From positions 1-21,985 of the forward strand of contig SCTV01000007.1 in assembly GCA_004298345.1 (NCBI GenBank): a stretch of 21,985 nt of DNA, read 5' to 3'. Position numbers and translations under genes: made by a program. Of this stretch, positions 14,936-21,024 are shown one piece after another (within the stretch, counting starts at the first letter, position 1; every line of letters starts with the position of its first letter). This DNA is from Patescibacteria group bacterium (GTDB lineage Bacteria > Patescibacteriota > Minisyncoccia > Phycocordibacterales > PALSA-1337). The notes under the pieces are model-generated. The model was given only the letters and a program-made list of their open reading frames with translations, was not told the DNA's origin and made no database searches.

Positions 14936-14965
14936 AAAATAAAAAACCATCGTGCTCATGATGGT
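14936..14965 (-). terminator. Rho-independent terminator of the 14971-15615 gene
   Basis: On the minus strand ACCATC (14965-14960) and GATGGT (14951-14946) form a stem around ATGAGCAC, followed by TTTTTTATTTT. It lies five bases past the stop codon. Confidence 0.75.
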
Positions 14966-14970
14966 GTGGG

Positions 14971-15615
14971 TCAGGGAATCTTGTGTCGCAAGCACAACTC
15001 CTTCCAATAGGCCTGGTTGTAGGTCATGGTGACGATACAGCCGAGGAGCTCTTTGTAGTCCACGCTACTCCAATCAACCTCGTTGTATTTCTCGAGAAGT
15101 TGAGTGAGCCAGTAAACAGGAGTCCCCTCCGAGCAGGTAACGTCTGCGCAACATGCACGAAACTCCGCTCGAGCAAACTCACCGATCCGATGGTCACGAG
15201 GGGTGGTATCGCAACGCAAGAGCAACATAGCAAGACAGTCAAACTGCTCACTCCAGAGCGCACTCTGGAAGCTGTCTCCAAATGCTTGGCCCCAGAAATA
15301 CAGGATCGACTCATCCTTCCAGGCATCGCTATTCTCTGTCTGGAGGCGGAAGGCAAGCATCTGCTCTGGTGACTCAATAAGGCTCATGAGCTTCACGTAG
15401 ATGAGCGTCTTGGCAGCGTTGAGCCAGCGTTTCGATCTACGATCCAGAAGATCCGCATAGTGACCCTCGAGATTAATGAACTTGATAGCCAGAGGAGTGT
15501 TGCGGGAGATTGCGCCACAGATCAGGCTAGTGACAAAGGCCTGGGACTCTGTCGTCATCCCATTGCCACTCATCTCCATTAGTCGGAGAAGCGACTTTTT
15601 GAATGATTTACCCAT
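14971..15615 (-). CDS. GC-rich orphan protein of unknown function
   Basis: 214 residues from ATG 15615 (MGKSFKKSLLRLMEMSG); I do not recognise the family. It seems mostly helical, with no membrane segment or signal peptide, and has several cysteines (in LICGAIS, FDCLAML, RACCADVTCSEG, LLGCIV, ELCLRH). The frame extends to a TTG at 15669, but the likely promoter at 15670-15699 would start the mRNA near 15663, so ATG 15615 with a leader of about 50 nt is preferred. GC is high (35 of 60 bases at 15121-15180), unlike the AT-rich neighbours but like the P-loop gene at 8462-9742. It is flanked by palindromes on its downstream side and is monocistronic with its own terminator. Confidence 0.55.
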   Translation of the reverse strand: MGKSFKKSLLRLMEMSGNGMTTESQAFVTSLICGAISRNTPLAIKFINLEGHYADLLDRRSKRWLNAAKTLIYVKLMSLIESPEQMLAFRLQTENSDAWKDESILYFWGQAFGDSFQSALWSEQFDCLAMLLLRCDTTPRDHRIGEFARAEFRACCADVTCSEGTPVYWLTQLLEKYNEVDWSSVDYKELLGCIVTMTYNQAYWKELCLRHKIP

Positions 15616-15669
15616 AAAACGTAGTTTGTAAGAAGAACTGAGAGTGCACGATACAACCTCTTTGAACAA

Positions 15670-15699
15670 ACCCTACCATATTTTATAGAGATAAGTCAA
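15670..15699 (-). promoter_or_regulatory. Candidate promoter of the 14971-15615 gene
   Basis: On the minus strand TTGACT (15699-15694), 18 bases, then TAGGGT (15675-15670) preceded by TGG. Good -35, weak -10 helped by the TG extension. Confidence 0.4.
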
Positions 15700-15723
15700 G
15701 ATATCGAGCCCATGCGCTCTCCC

Positions 15724-16134
15724 TTACTGAAGCATCGAAAGATTTTTGGTTTTTGAGATCACATATTCCGCGGGACCATATATATGAATAGCTCGATATA
15801 TTATTTCTTCACCTTTGTGTGCGCCAAGTGATTTTGTATACATTGCATAGTCTGCCGGAGCAGCATCTTCGGTATAATCGACGACAGAAACGTCAGGGTT
15901 TTGAATAAATTCTGCTCGCAACGTTCGCATTTTTGATTGACCTGATTCGCGGACATAGTGACTGATATTTGTCAGCGCAGGGTGGCGCGTGCCATCTCCA
16001 TCTACTACTTCGACTCCAAAAGTCTCGGCTGGAAGTAGCTTGCCAACACTAAGGCCGAGTACGAAAGCGCAGTTTGCCAGTATACCTTTATGGTCAACTC
16101 CTTTTGCTACGATAAGTACGCTCGCTTTTTGCAT
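15724..16134 (-). CDS. DUF2000 family protein
   Basis: 136 residues. The layout matches what I know of DUF2000, a small family with a fold like peptidyl-tRNA hydrolase type 2 and unknown function: a first strand then ANCAFVLGLSVGKLLP, then FGVEVVDGDGTRHPALTNI, then a segment (RTLRAEF) and a C-terminal IHIYGPAEYVISKTKNLSML. It starts 19 bp after the murE stop and so is probably the second gene of a murE operon. Nothing in it suggests a role in cell-wall synthesis, so the pairing may be fortuitous. Confidence 0.7.
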   Translation of the reverse strand: MQKASVLIVAKGVDHKGILANCAFVLGLSVGKLLPAETFGVEVVDGDGTRHPALTNISHYVRESGQSKMRTLRAEFIQNPDVSVVDYTEDAAPADYAMYTKSLGAHKGEEIIYRAIHIYGPAEYVISKTKNLSMLQ

Positions 16135-16153
16135 ATCTATGTTTTTTAATTAA

Positions 16154-17473
16154 TTATTTTAACAAAATCGCTGGGTCTTTTAATAACCCTCGCACTACCT
16201 GCCGATCGTCCCACAGTATTTTTCCTGTATTGGTGTACATCGATTGCTCAGCCCCCTTGCCGGTGATGAGTACGATGTCTCCTTCTTTGGCCAGAGAAAG
16301 GGCTTTTACAATTCCCTCTGTTCTATTTGAAATAGTAAAAAGATTTTCCTCGCGTACTTTGCCCATTTTTTCTGCCACCACCGCAATATCCTCGATAATC
16401 TCTTTTGGATCATCTTCGTATGGATCAACATCACTGACGACGACGTAGTCCGCTTCCTTGCCGACGATAGCCCCCATCGCTGGTCTCTTGGCTTTGTCTC
16501 GTCCACCACCTTCGGCACCGAGTAATACAATAATCTTGGCACTGCCCTGTCGTATCGATTTTGCTGTCGCCAAAAGTGCCCCCATACTTTCTTTTTCATG
16601 TGCGTAGTCGACGATGACGGTAAATTTCTGCCCTTCTTGTATCTGTTCCATTCTGCCTGGGATGAGAGTCAGCTTTTCGAGCCCCGCCTGAATATCGGCG
16701 GGGCTGAGTCCCTCTTTTTGAGCAATAATGATGGCCGGCAAGGCGTTGTAAATATTAAATGTGCCGAGTATCGAGAGGTGGTAGCTCGCGTCTCCTAGGG
16801 TAAACTGGGGGCCGAGAGGGGTATGTATCGAGCCTTTGACCTGAAAGTCGGAAGGATTGACGATACTATAGGTCGACTTGTTTTCGGCGGGGAAACTGAG
16901 GAAATAATCTTTGTGTTCGCTGTCGGCGTTCACGATAAATGTAGTGCCAATATCTTTTCCATCGATACTCTTTTTTGGCCGTTCTGAAAGCTCTTTAAAA
17001 ATTGTGCCTTTGGCTTGTTTATAATTTTCAAAACTACCACCGTGTGACGGAAGATGTTCGGGAGTGAGATTGGTAAAGACAAGCGTGTCATAATGAATGC
17101 CTTTGTGACGAAATTGGTTGATACCTTCGGAGGTGGTTTCTATCACGCAATACTGACAGCCTTCTTGTACCATTTTTCTCATGAGGCGTTGAATAGTCGC
17201 CCGCCCAGGCATGGTCATGTGGTAGGCGTTGAGCTCTTCGTGATCGCCGATACGGATATTGGCACTGGTGATCATGCCCACTTTGTATTTTTTACTGAGT
17301 CCCGCCCAAATAAAGTTGGCAGTGGAGGTTTTGCCCTTGGTACCGGTCACACCAATGATCACCATTTTTCTCGAGGGTTGACGGTAATATCGCGCCGAAC
17401 CCATAGCGAGACTATAATAGTAGAGTGAGAACAGCTTTTTCGGGATGATTTTTTTAAGGAGGGCTTTTACCAT
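16154..17473 (-). CDS. murE: Mur ligase, MurE-like (UDP-MurNAc-tripeptide synthetase type)
   Basis: 439 residues. An ATP-dependent Mur ligase adding an amino acid to the UDP-MurNAc peptide in the cytoplasm. P-loop VTGTKGKTST (about 42-51), the central TNLTPEHL (about 129-136), GTFNIYNALPA and a C-terminal domain with VDYAHEKESM and LGAEGGGRDKAKRPAMG. The N-terminal domain before the P-loop is only about 40 residues, roughly half that of E. coli MurE, and the diaminopimelate motif DNPR is replaced by DVDPYEDDP, so the third amino acid may not be meso-DAP. The frame is open to 17542, but ATG 17473 (MVKALLKKIIPKK) gives the start I know for CPR relatives. A TATACT box at 17503-17498 would yield a leader of about 18 nt. 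Confidence 0.85.
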   Translation of the reverse strand: MVKALLKKIIPKKLFSLYYYSLAMGSARYYRQPSRKMVIIGVTGTKGKTSTANFIWAGLSKKYKVGMITSANIRIGDHEELNAYHMTMPGRATIQRLMRKMVQEGCQYCVIETTSEGINQFRHKGIHYDTLVFTNLTPEHLPSHGGSFENYKQAKGTIFKELSERPKKSIDGKDIGTTFIVNADSEHKDYFLSFPAENKSTYSIVNPSDFQVKGSIHTPLGPQFTLGDASYHLSILGTFNIYNALPAIIIAQKEGLSPADIQAGLEKLTLIPGRMEQIQEGQKFTVIVDYAHEKESMGALLATAKSIRQGSAKIIVLLGAEGGGRDKAKRPAMGAIVGKEADYVVVSDVDPYEDDPKEIIEDIAVVAEKMGKVREENLFTISNRTEGIVKALSLAKEGDIVLITGKGAEQSMYTNTGKILWDDRQVVRGLLKDPAILLK

Positions 17474-17497
17474 ATATCGACTGTGTTTTGTATGAGA

Positions 17498-17503
17498 AGT
17501 ATA
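17498..17503 (-). promoter_or_regulatory. -10 element of murE
   Basis: TATACT on the minus strand in CTGGTATACTTCTC, 24 bases before ATG 17473. No Shine-Dalgarno lies in the short leader. Confidence 0.45.
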
Positions 17504-17605
17504 CCAGGAAAAATCTAAATTAAAAACTTGTTTAGATAGCAAGGAAAATCTCCTGCTTTTTGTGGGCTAAACAAACTCGCCCATGACTACAAAACAGCTC
17601 CCAAA

Positions 17606-17652
17606 TTTTAACGGCTCAATCCTTTGCGGTCAGAAGGATTGAGCCGTTAAAA
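17606..17652. repeat. Perfect 19-bp-arm inverted repeat with AACGGCT core
   Basis: TTTTAACGGCTCAATCCTT (17606-17624) and AAGGATTGAGCCGTTAAAA (17634-17652) are exact inverses around a nine-base loop. It lies in the 249-bp spacer between the murE start (17473) and the stop of the wHTH gene (17723). It is related to the elements at 14771-14808 and 14912-14928. It could terminate the minus-strand wHTH transcript, with AAAA/TTTT at its ends. Confidence 0.8.
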
Positions 17653-17683
17653 CTAACCACGTTCCAGTTGAGGCATATTTTAC

Positions 17684-17718
17684 CCAGTAGTGAATTTTCT
17701 ACTGAAAGTCTACTGCTG
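17684..17718. terminator. Imperfect hairpin after the wHTH gene
   Basis: ACCCAGTAG and CTACTGCTGGGT form an interrupted stem immediately after the stop at 17723. There is no strong U tract on the minus strand, so its strength as a terminator is doubtful. Confidence 0.35.
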
Positions 17719-17722
17719 GGTT

Positions 17723-18013
17723 TTACCTTTTTTCGTAGTATACATATTTGCCCTCTGGGCCTATTTGCCTGATCAGTTTTTCCTGCTCGAGTTCATCTAA
17801 ATATCGAGTGGCGGTGGCATCGGATACACTTACAAGCTTTTGCACATCATCATTTGTGATTTTATCACCGGGAACAGAGAACAATTTCATGATTGCTTTC
17901 TTGTGCTCGGCTTTCAGCCTCTTCTTTTCTGCGTCAGAGAGGTGGATGTTGTCTTTTTTGTGGTGTAGCCAGAGTACAATACAGAGGATGAGAAGGATTA
18001 AGATTGTTTTCAT
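17723..18013 (-). CDS. Membrane-tethered winged-helix (wHTH) protein
   Basis: 96 residues in two parts. Residues 2-17 (MKTILILLILCIVLWLHH) form a short transmembrane helix with almost nothing before it. A basic linker (KKRLKAEHKKAIMKLF) leads to a winged-helix domain (about 38-96): ITNDDVQKLVSVSDATATRYLDELEQEKLIRQIG is a standard helix-turn-helix with a recognition helix, and KYVYYEKR the wing. It would hold a DNA-binding domain at the inner membrane face. The ATG lies six bases after an extended -10, so it is likely leaderless. It could instead be a structural wHTH without DNA binding. Confidence 0.72.
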   Translation of the reverse strand: MKTILILLILCIVLWLHHKKDNIHLSDAEKKRLKAEHKKAIMKLFSVPGDKITNDDVQKLVSVSDATATRYLDELEQEKLIRQIGPEGKYVYYEKR

Positions 18014-18019
18014 TGGGAT

Positions 18020-18028
18020 AGTATATCA
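18020..18028 (-). promoter_or_regulatory. Extended -10 with leaderless spacing to the wHTH gene
   Basis: On the minus strand TGATATACT occupies 18028-18020, then ATCCCA and ATG 18013. Confidence 0.6.
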
Positions 18029-18087
18029 CGCTTGACCTACCGTTGCGTTCAAGCACAAATCCGCTCGCAGAGGACAAGAGGGGTGCG

Positions 18088-18109
18088 AGTTGGGAATCCC
18101 TTGCCAACT
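18088..18109. repeat. Hairpin just after the DUF6527 stop codon
   Basis: AGTTGG (18088-18093) and CCAACT (18104-18109) pair, with possible extra pairing inside (GGGA and TCCC). It has no U tract on the minus strand. It sits at the change from the AT-rich island to GC-richer sequence. Confidence 0.4.
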
Positions 18110-18110
18110 T

Positions 18111-18485
18111 TCAATTTTTGAAGAAATTAAAAAGAGACCAGTGTTTTTTCTTGTTGTGATATAATTTTTTACTTTCCTTGTCTTCTGTTCTACCTTGATT
18201 AATTTGCTCACGGCTCCATTTTGGTGCCCATTCAATCAAATTATTTGTAATCCAATAATGTGACTGACACGGCAAACCCCAACTACCCACTGATGGATAT
18301 AGGCTCACGCTGTCTCCGTCAAAAGTAAGTTTCCAATCATGTGGTGAAAGTGGAGTTGCGACTTCACTCCCACAACCACAAGGACATATATGTATAGCTG
18401 TTTTGTACTCCGTAGATATATACAAAATATCTTCCTCAAGATTATCAGGAACAATATTTACAAATTTGTGTTTAAATCTTTTCAT
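18111..18485 (-). CDS. DUF6527 family protein of a ubiquitin-like cassette
   Basis: 124 residues from ATG 18485 (MKRFKHKF); the frame extends further up but inside the E1 gene. The conserved core is CPCGCG (Cys34, 36, 38), then LSPHDW, then SVSLYPSVGSW and CQSHYWI (Cys73, His76). These spaced Cys and His residues suggest either a metal site or a catalytic Cys/His pair. I recognise the pattern as DUF6527, which I recall beside multiubiquitin and E1-like genes in other bacteria; its activity is not established to my knowledge. Ligase helper or protease acting on the modifier are both possible. The start overlaps the E1 stop by 14 bp, so the three genes are translationally coupled. The C-terminal 35 residues are Lys-rich and end in WSLFNFFKN. 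Confidence 0.75.
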   Translation of the reverse strand: MKRFKHKFVNIVPDNLEEDILYISTEYKTAIHICPCGCGSEVATPLSPHDWKLTFDGDSVSLYPSVGSWGLPCQSHYWITNNLIEWAPKWSREQINQGRTEDKESKKLYHNKKKHWSLFNFFKN

Positions 18486-19629
18486 CGTTAGACAGACTAT
18501 TGCAATTAAACATATATGTAGAGTGGTGTTCGTTTTCGTGATTGTGATAAAAACCAAGCATTCTTTTCCACTTTATTATAGCTAAAGTTGCGTTAAAAGC
18601 ATTAAGTTCAGCGATCTGTATGTTTGAATCATACTCGTCACCATTAGAATTATCACAATGAACACGCCTGCCAATGTGATCATTTTTATTCGTTGTAAGT
18701 GTAGTTAATCTAACCGTACCATTGAGTGATCCTTCTACTTCCTCTACAGCGATACCACAATCTATGAAAGAAATACTTTTCTCGACTAACTTTGATATTA
18801 GCTCTCTTTTGTGCTCATTTGCATCAATACAAACAAACACAAAATTGTAACCATCGAATTCTGTACTAATCACCTCCGATGTTACTCGGTAATTATGGGC
18901 TTTAATCCCTTTATGCATTTTCGAATATACATCATGAAAATATGCAACCTTTTCAACAGAATTATCTAGTACTTCTTTGCTTGCGGCTCCGGGAGCACGA
19001 AAAGCGTTGTGAGTATGAAATATGTCATCATCGTAAATATGAACTTCAGCTACAGGTGATTTTGAAATTAGATCAAGTATATAAGATCCCGTTCCACCGA
19101 GGCCGATGACCGCAATCTTTTGACCTGTAAGTTTTTTACTTACATGATTGATTCCAGCCCTGCTTGAATTCAGATCCTGATATTGAAAAGGAGTCTCTTC
19201 AATTTTAGAAGTATTAATTGGCCTAAATTTTCGAGCGGTTACTTTTTCATTTTTGCTCTTTGCATGGGATTCAATGACTAAAATATAATAAACCACCTTG
19301 TCATAGTGATCAGTGTAAGGGACGACAGTCTTTCCATCGCTTTTCTTGAATGACAACTGTGATTTTACATCGAATCCATTCCACCCATTTACTTTACCGG
19401 CCACATGGAGCGCTTTATTTTGTGTTGTGTGCGGGGTTCCGCTAAAATAGAAGGTATGATCCTTGCTTGGATATGAATCCACGAGCATACCGTCCTCCCT
19501 AACAGCAAGGTTTTCATCAAGATACGGAACATCTCGAACAACCAGACAGTTGCTCTCGATAGTAGCAGTGTAACCAGCGTCGATTAGTCGCTGTATATCT
19601 TCGCTAGGATTTGTCGGTTTTGTTGACAT
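18472..19629 (-). CDS. E1-like ThiF-family adenylyltransferase with N-terminal DUF6791 region
   Basis: 385 residues. The N-terminal half (about 5-165) fits DUF6791, with ESNCLVVRDVPYLDE (25-39) and FSGTPH (62-67). The C-terminal ThiF/E1 domain (about 168-365) has the nucleotide loop VIGLGGTGSYILD (174-186), the acidic YDDD (199-202), an NAFRAPGA segment that would hold the arginine finger, FVCIDANEHK (265-274), and NIQIAELNAFNATLAIIKWKRMLGFY (336-361), typical of this group. It would adenylate the C-terminus of the multiubiquitin-like partner. Candidate thiol residues are Cys267, 291, 325 and 376, and Cys28 in the N-terminal half; I cannot assign one. It overlaps the Ubl gene by 26 bp and the DUF6527 gene by 14 bp. 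Confidence 0.87.
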   Translation of the reverse strand: MSTKPTNPSEDIQRLIDAGYTATIESNCLVVRDVPYLDENLAVREDGMLVDSYPSKDHTFYFSGTPHTTQNKALHVAGKVNGWNGFDVKSQLSFKKSDGKTVVPYTDHYDKVVYYILVIESHAKSKNEKVTARKFRPINTSKIEETPFQYQDLNSSRAGINHVSKKLTGQKIAVIGLGGTGSYILDLISKSPVAEVHIYDDDIFHTHNAFRAPGAASKEVLDNSVEKVAYFHDVYSKMHKGIKAHNYRVTSEVISTEFDGYNFVFVCIDANEHKRELISKLVEKSISFIDCGIAVEEVEGSLNGTVRLTTLTTNKNDHIGRRVHCDNSNGDEYDSNIQIAELNAFNATLAIIKWKRMLGFYHNHENEHHSTYMFNCNSLSNDEKI

Positions 19630-19882
19630 TGAATATCATTTTGTTCTTAACTTTCACACTCTCTCCTTTCACTAAGGTGCCATTCTTGTCGCCGTGAGCT
19701 TTCGAATAAGCGACCGTGTACTCGATGTTCTCATTCTCAATATATTCACCAAACGCTAGTACAATAACCTCCTGATATGAGATTTCTTTTTTATTCCATT
19801 CTTTCTCGCGAGCATTCACAATAACTGTGACAGGTTTATCGTGACCCTCGTCGTGACTTTGTTCTTTGTTGTCTTTGTCCAT
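19604..19882 (-). CDS. Multiubiquitin-domain (ubiquitin-like modifier) protein
   Basis: 92 residues with one beta-grasp domain of the bacterial multiubiquitin type (Pfam multiubiquitin). The strand order and phrases KPVTVIVNAREKEWNKKEISYQEVIVLAFG (16-45) and GTLVKGESVKVKNKMIFNVNKTDKS (68-92) match the family, including its usual C-terminal TDKS. A charged, low-complexity tail of about 15 residues precedes the domain. Only one repeat is present, where many relatives have two or more. The C-terminus ends in Lys-Ser, with no GlyGly, so either the tail is trimmed or the E1 activates a non-glycine end. GGAG about 12 bases before ATG 19882 is a possible, rather distant Shine-Dalgarno. First gene of the Ubl-E1-DUF6527 operon. 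Confidence 0.82.
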   Translation of the reverse strand: MDKDNKEQSHDEGHDKPVTVIVNAREKEWNKKEISYQEVIVLAFGEYIENENIEYTVAYSKAHGDKNGTLVKGESVKVKNKMIFNVNKTDKS

Positions 19883-19942
19883 AATATTAATTTACTCCAG
19901 CATTTTATATTAAAGACAGCGCTGGCTTCTGTTATTTGCAAT

Positions 19943-20038
19943 AATACACCAAGTCATGATACCATAGCAAGGTAATTAGATGGAGCAGATGTTACTATAA
20001 ATAACAGTACTGTAACAATGAATACCATTTGGTGTATT
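19943..20038. promoter_or_regulatory. Divergent control region with paired operator-like repeats
   Basis: AATACACCAA (19943-19952) and its exact inverse TTGGTGTATT (20029-20038) flank the centre of the spacer between the Ubl operon and the XRE gene. Between them is the perfect palindrome ACAGTACTGT (20004-20013) and a TATAAA box (19996-20001). The arrangement suits binding by the adjacent XRE repressor at two or three sites to control both directions. Confidence 0.5.
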
Positions 20039-20071
20039 TTATAACAAGTTACCCACAGCATTTACTTTAAT

Positions 20072-20425
20072 ATGAAAAAGAAAAAAGATATAATTAACGA
20101 TAGAAGCGCTACAGAAATAGAGGTTAGAAAAGAGGTAGGCAGAAAAATAAAAGAGATGCGTGGAAAACTGGGGCAAAGTGCATCTCGTATAGCCCAGGAA
20201 CTTGGCGTCTCGCGAGAAGCTATTACCCATATTGAAACAGGTCGAAACAATATTTCAGCTGTCTCTATCTGGAAACTTGCAACTCTGTTTAACTGCGATG
20301 TTGGTGATTTCTTTCCAACAGTTCCCGATGGATACGCCATCACAAAAGTTGACCTACACAAGGTCGCTCAAGAAAGTGGTGAAAAAGCAGCAGAGTGGGC
20401 AGGTAGACTTTTTAAAAAGAAATAA
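20072..20425 (+). CDS. XRE-family helix-turn-helix transcriptional regulator
   Basis: 117 residues. After a basic, disordered start (MKKKKDIINDRS) comes a Cro/CI-type domain (about 20-77): VGRKIKEMRGKLGQSASRIAQELGVSREAITHIETGRNNISAVSIWKLATLFNCDVGDFFP. The recognition helix is SREAITHIE. The C-terminal 30 residues form a short amphipathic helix that may dimerise or contact the protease. The M78 peptidase gene starts six bases after its stop, giving the classical ImmR/ImmA-like repressor-protease pair. Likely targets are the palindromes directly upstream. Confidence 0.88.
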   Translation: MKKKKDIINDRSATEIEVRKEVGRKIKEMRGKLGQSASRIAQELGVSREAITHIETGRNNISAVSIWKLATLFNCDVGDFFPTVPDGYAITKVDLHKVAQESGEKAAEWAGRLFKKK

Positions 20426-20431
20426 AATATT

Positions 20432-20926
20432 ATGATCATAGAAAAAATTGAAAATATCACCGAAGAAATTTTAAATAAGTTAAATATTAAAAATATACCA
20501 GTACAGGTGGATGAAATTGCAAGCAAATTACAAATTAAAATTAGCAGAGCACCAAGCAAAGATTTCTCTGGATTACTAATTCGAAAAGATGGTCATGCCT
20601 TAATTGGAATAAACGATAACGAAGCTCCTGTACGACAACGATTCACTATCGCACATGAATTAGGGCACTTTTTCCTTCATCCACGAAAAGATACTTTTGT
20701 TGATTACAGGGATAATAAAAAAGATGTGATGAGAACAGCAGTAGAAAAACAAGCAAATATGTTCGCTGCAGCCTTACTTATGCCCCGCACATTACTTGAG
20801 AAAGATTTTAGGGCTCTAATTAAAAAAGGATTTGGAGAAGATGAGTTAGCAATTCTTGCCGACAAATACCAGGTTAGCGAGGATGCCATGAAGTTTAGAT
20901 TACTAAACTTAAATTTCTTAAAATAA
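20432..20926 (+). CDS. ImmA/IrrE family metallo-endopeptidase (M78)
   Basis: 164 residues. The zinc motif HEXXH is in FTIAHELGHFFLHP (about 71-84), and the third ligand Glu is in EKQANMFAAALLMP (about 105-118), the standard arrangement. The N-terminal part carries the family feature in which PVQVDEIASKLQIKI precedes SGLLIRKDG. In ICEBs1 and phages such enzymes cut or antagonise the neighbouring XRE repressor after a stress signal, releasing the genes it holds down. Adjacency and operon structure fit that role. DNA here is very AT-rich (15 G+C in 60 bases at 20461-20520), as expected of acquired DNA. Confidence 0.9.
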   Translation: MIIEKIENITEEILNKLNIKNIPVQVDEIASKLQIKISRAPSKDFSGLLIRKDGHALIGINDNEAPVRQRFTIAHELGHFFLHPRKDTFVDYRDNKKDVMRTAVEKQANMFAAALLMPRTLLEKDFRALIKKGFGEDELAILADKYQVSEDAMKFRLLNLNFLK

Positions 20927-21003
20927 TTTTTATAAATTCTTTTTCGCGTAACTTAGACTAAATATATTTCTCTCTCACACCTTAAAGAGATGTTTGAAAC
21001 TCC

Positions 21004-21021
21004 CAATATTTTTTGGGATCT
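21004..21021. terminator. Weak hairpin between convergent genes
   Basis: CCCAA and TTGGG close a loop of Ts between the M78 gene and the methyltransferase gene. T-rich sequence follows on the plus strand. It may serve as a poor terminator. Confidence 0.3.
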
Positions 21022-21024
21022 TAT

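Noticed and set aside
18040..18110. tRNA-like sequence
   Set aside because: GCGAGTTGGGAATCCC recalls a T-arm but the stem does not pair and no acceptor, D or anticodon arms can be folded.
18026..18235. 69-codon minus-strand frame overlapping the DUF6527 3' end
   Set aside because: It overlaps DUF6527 in another frame and has no start signal; its tail reads through non-coding spacer.
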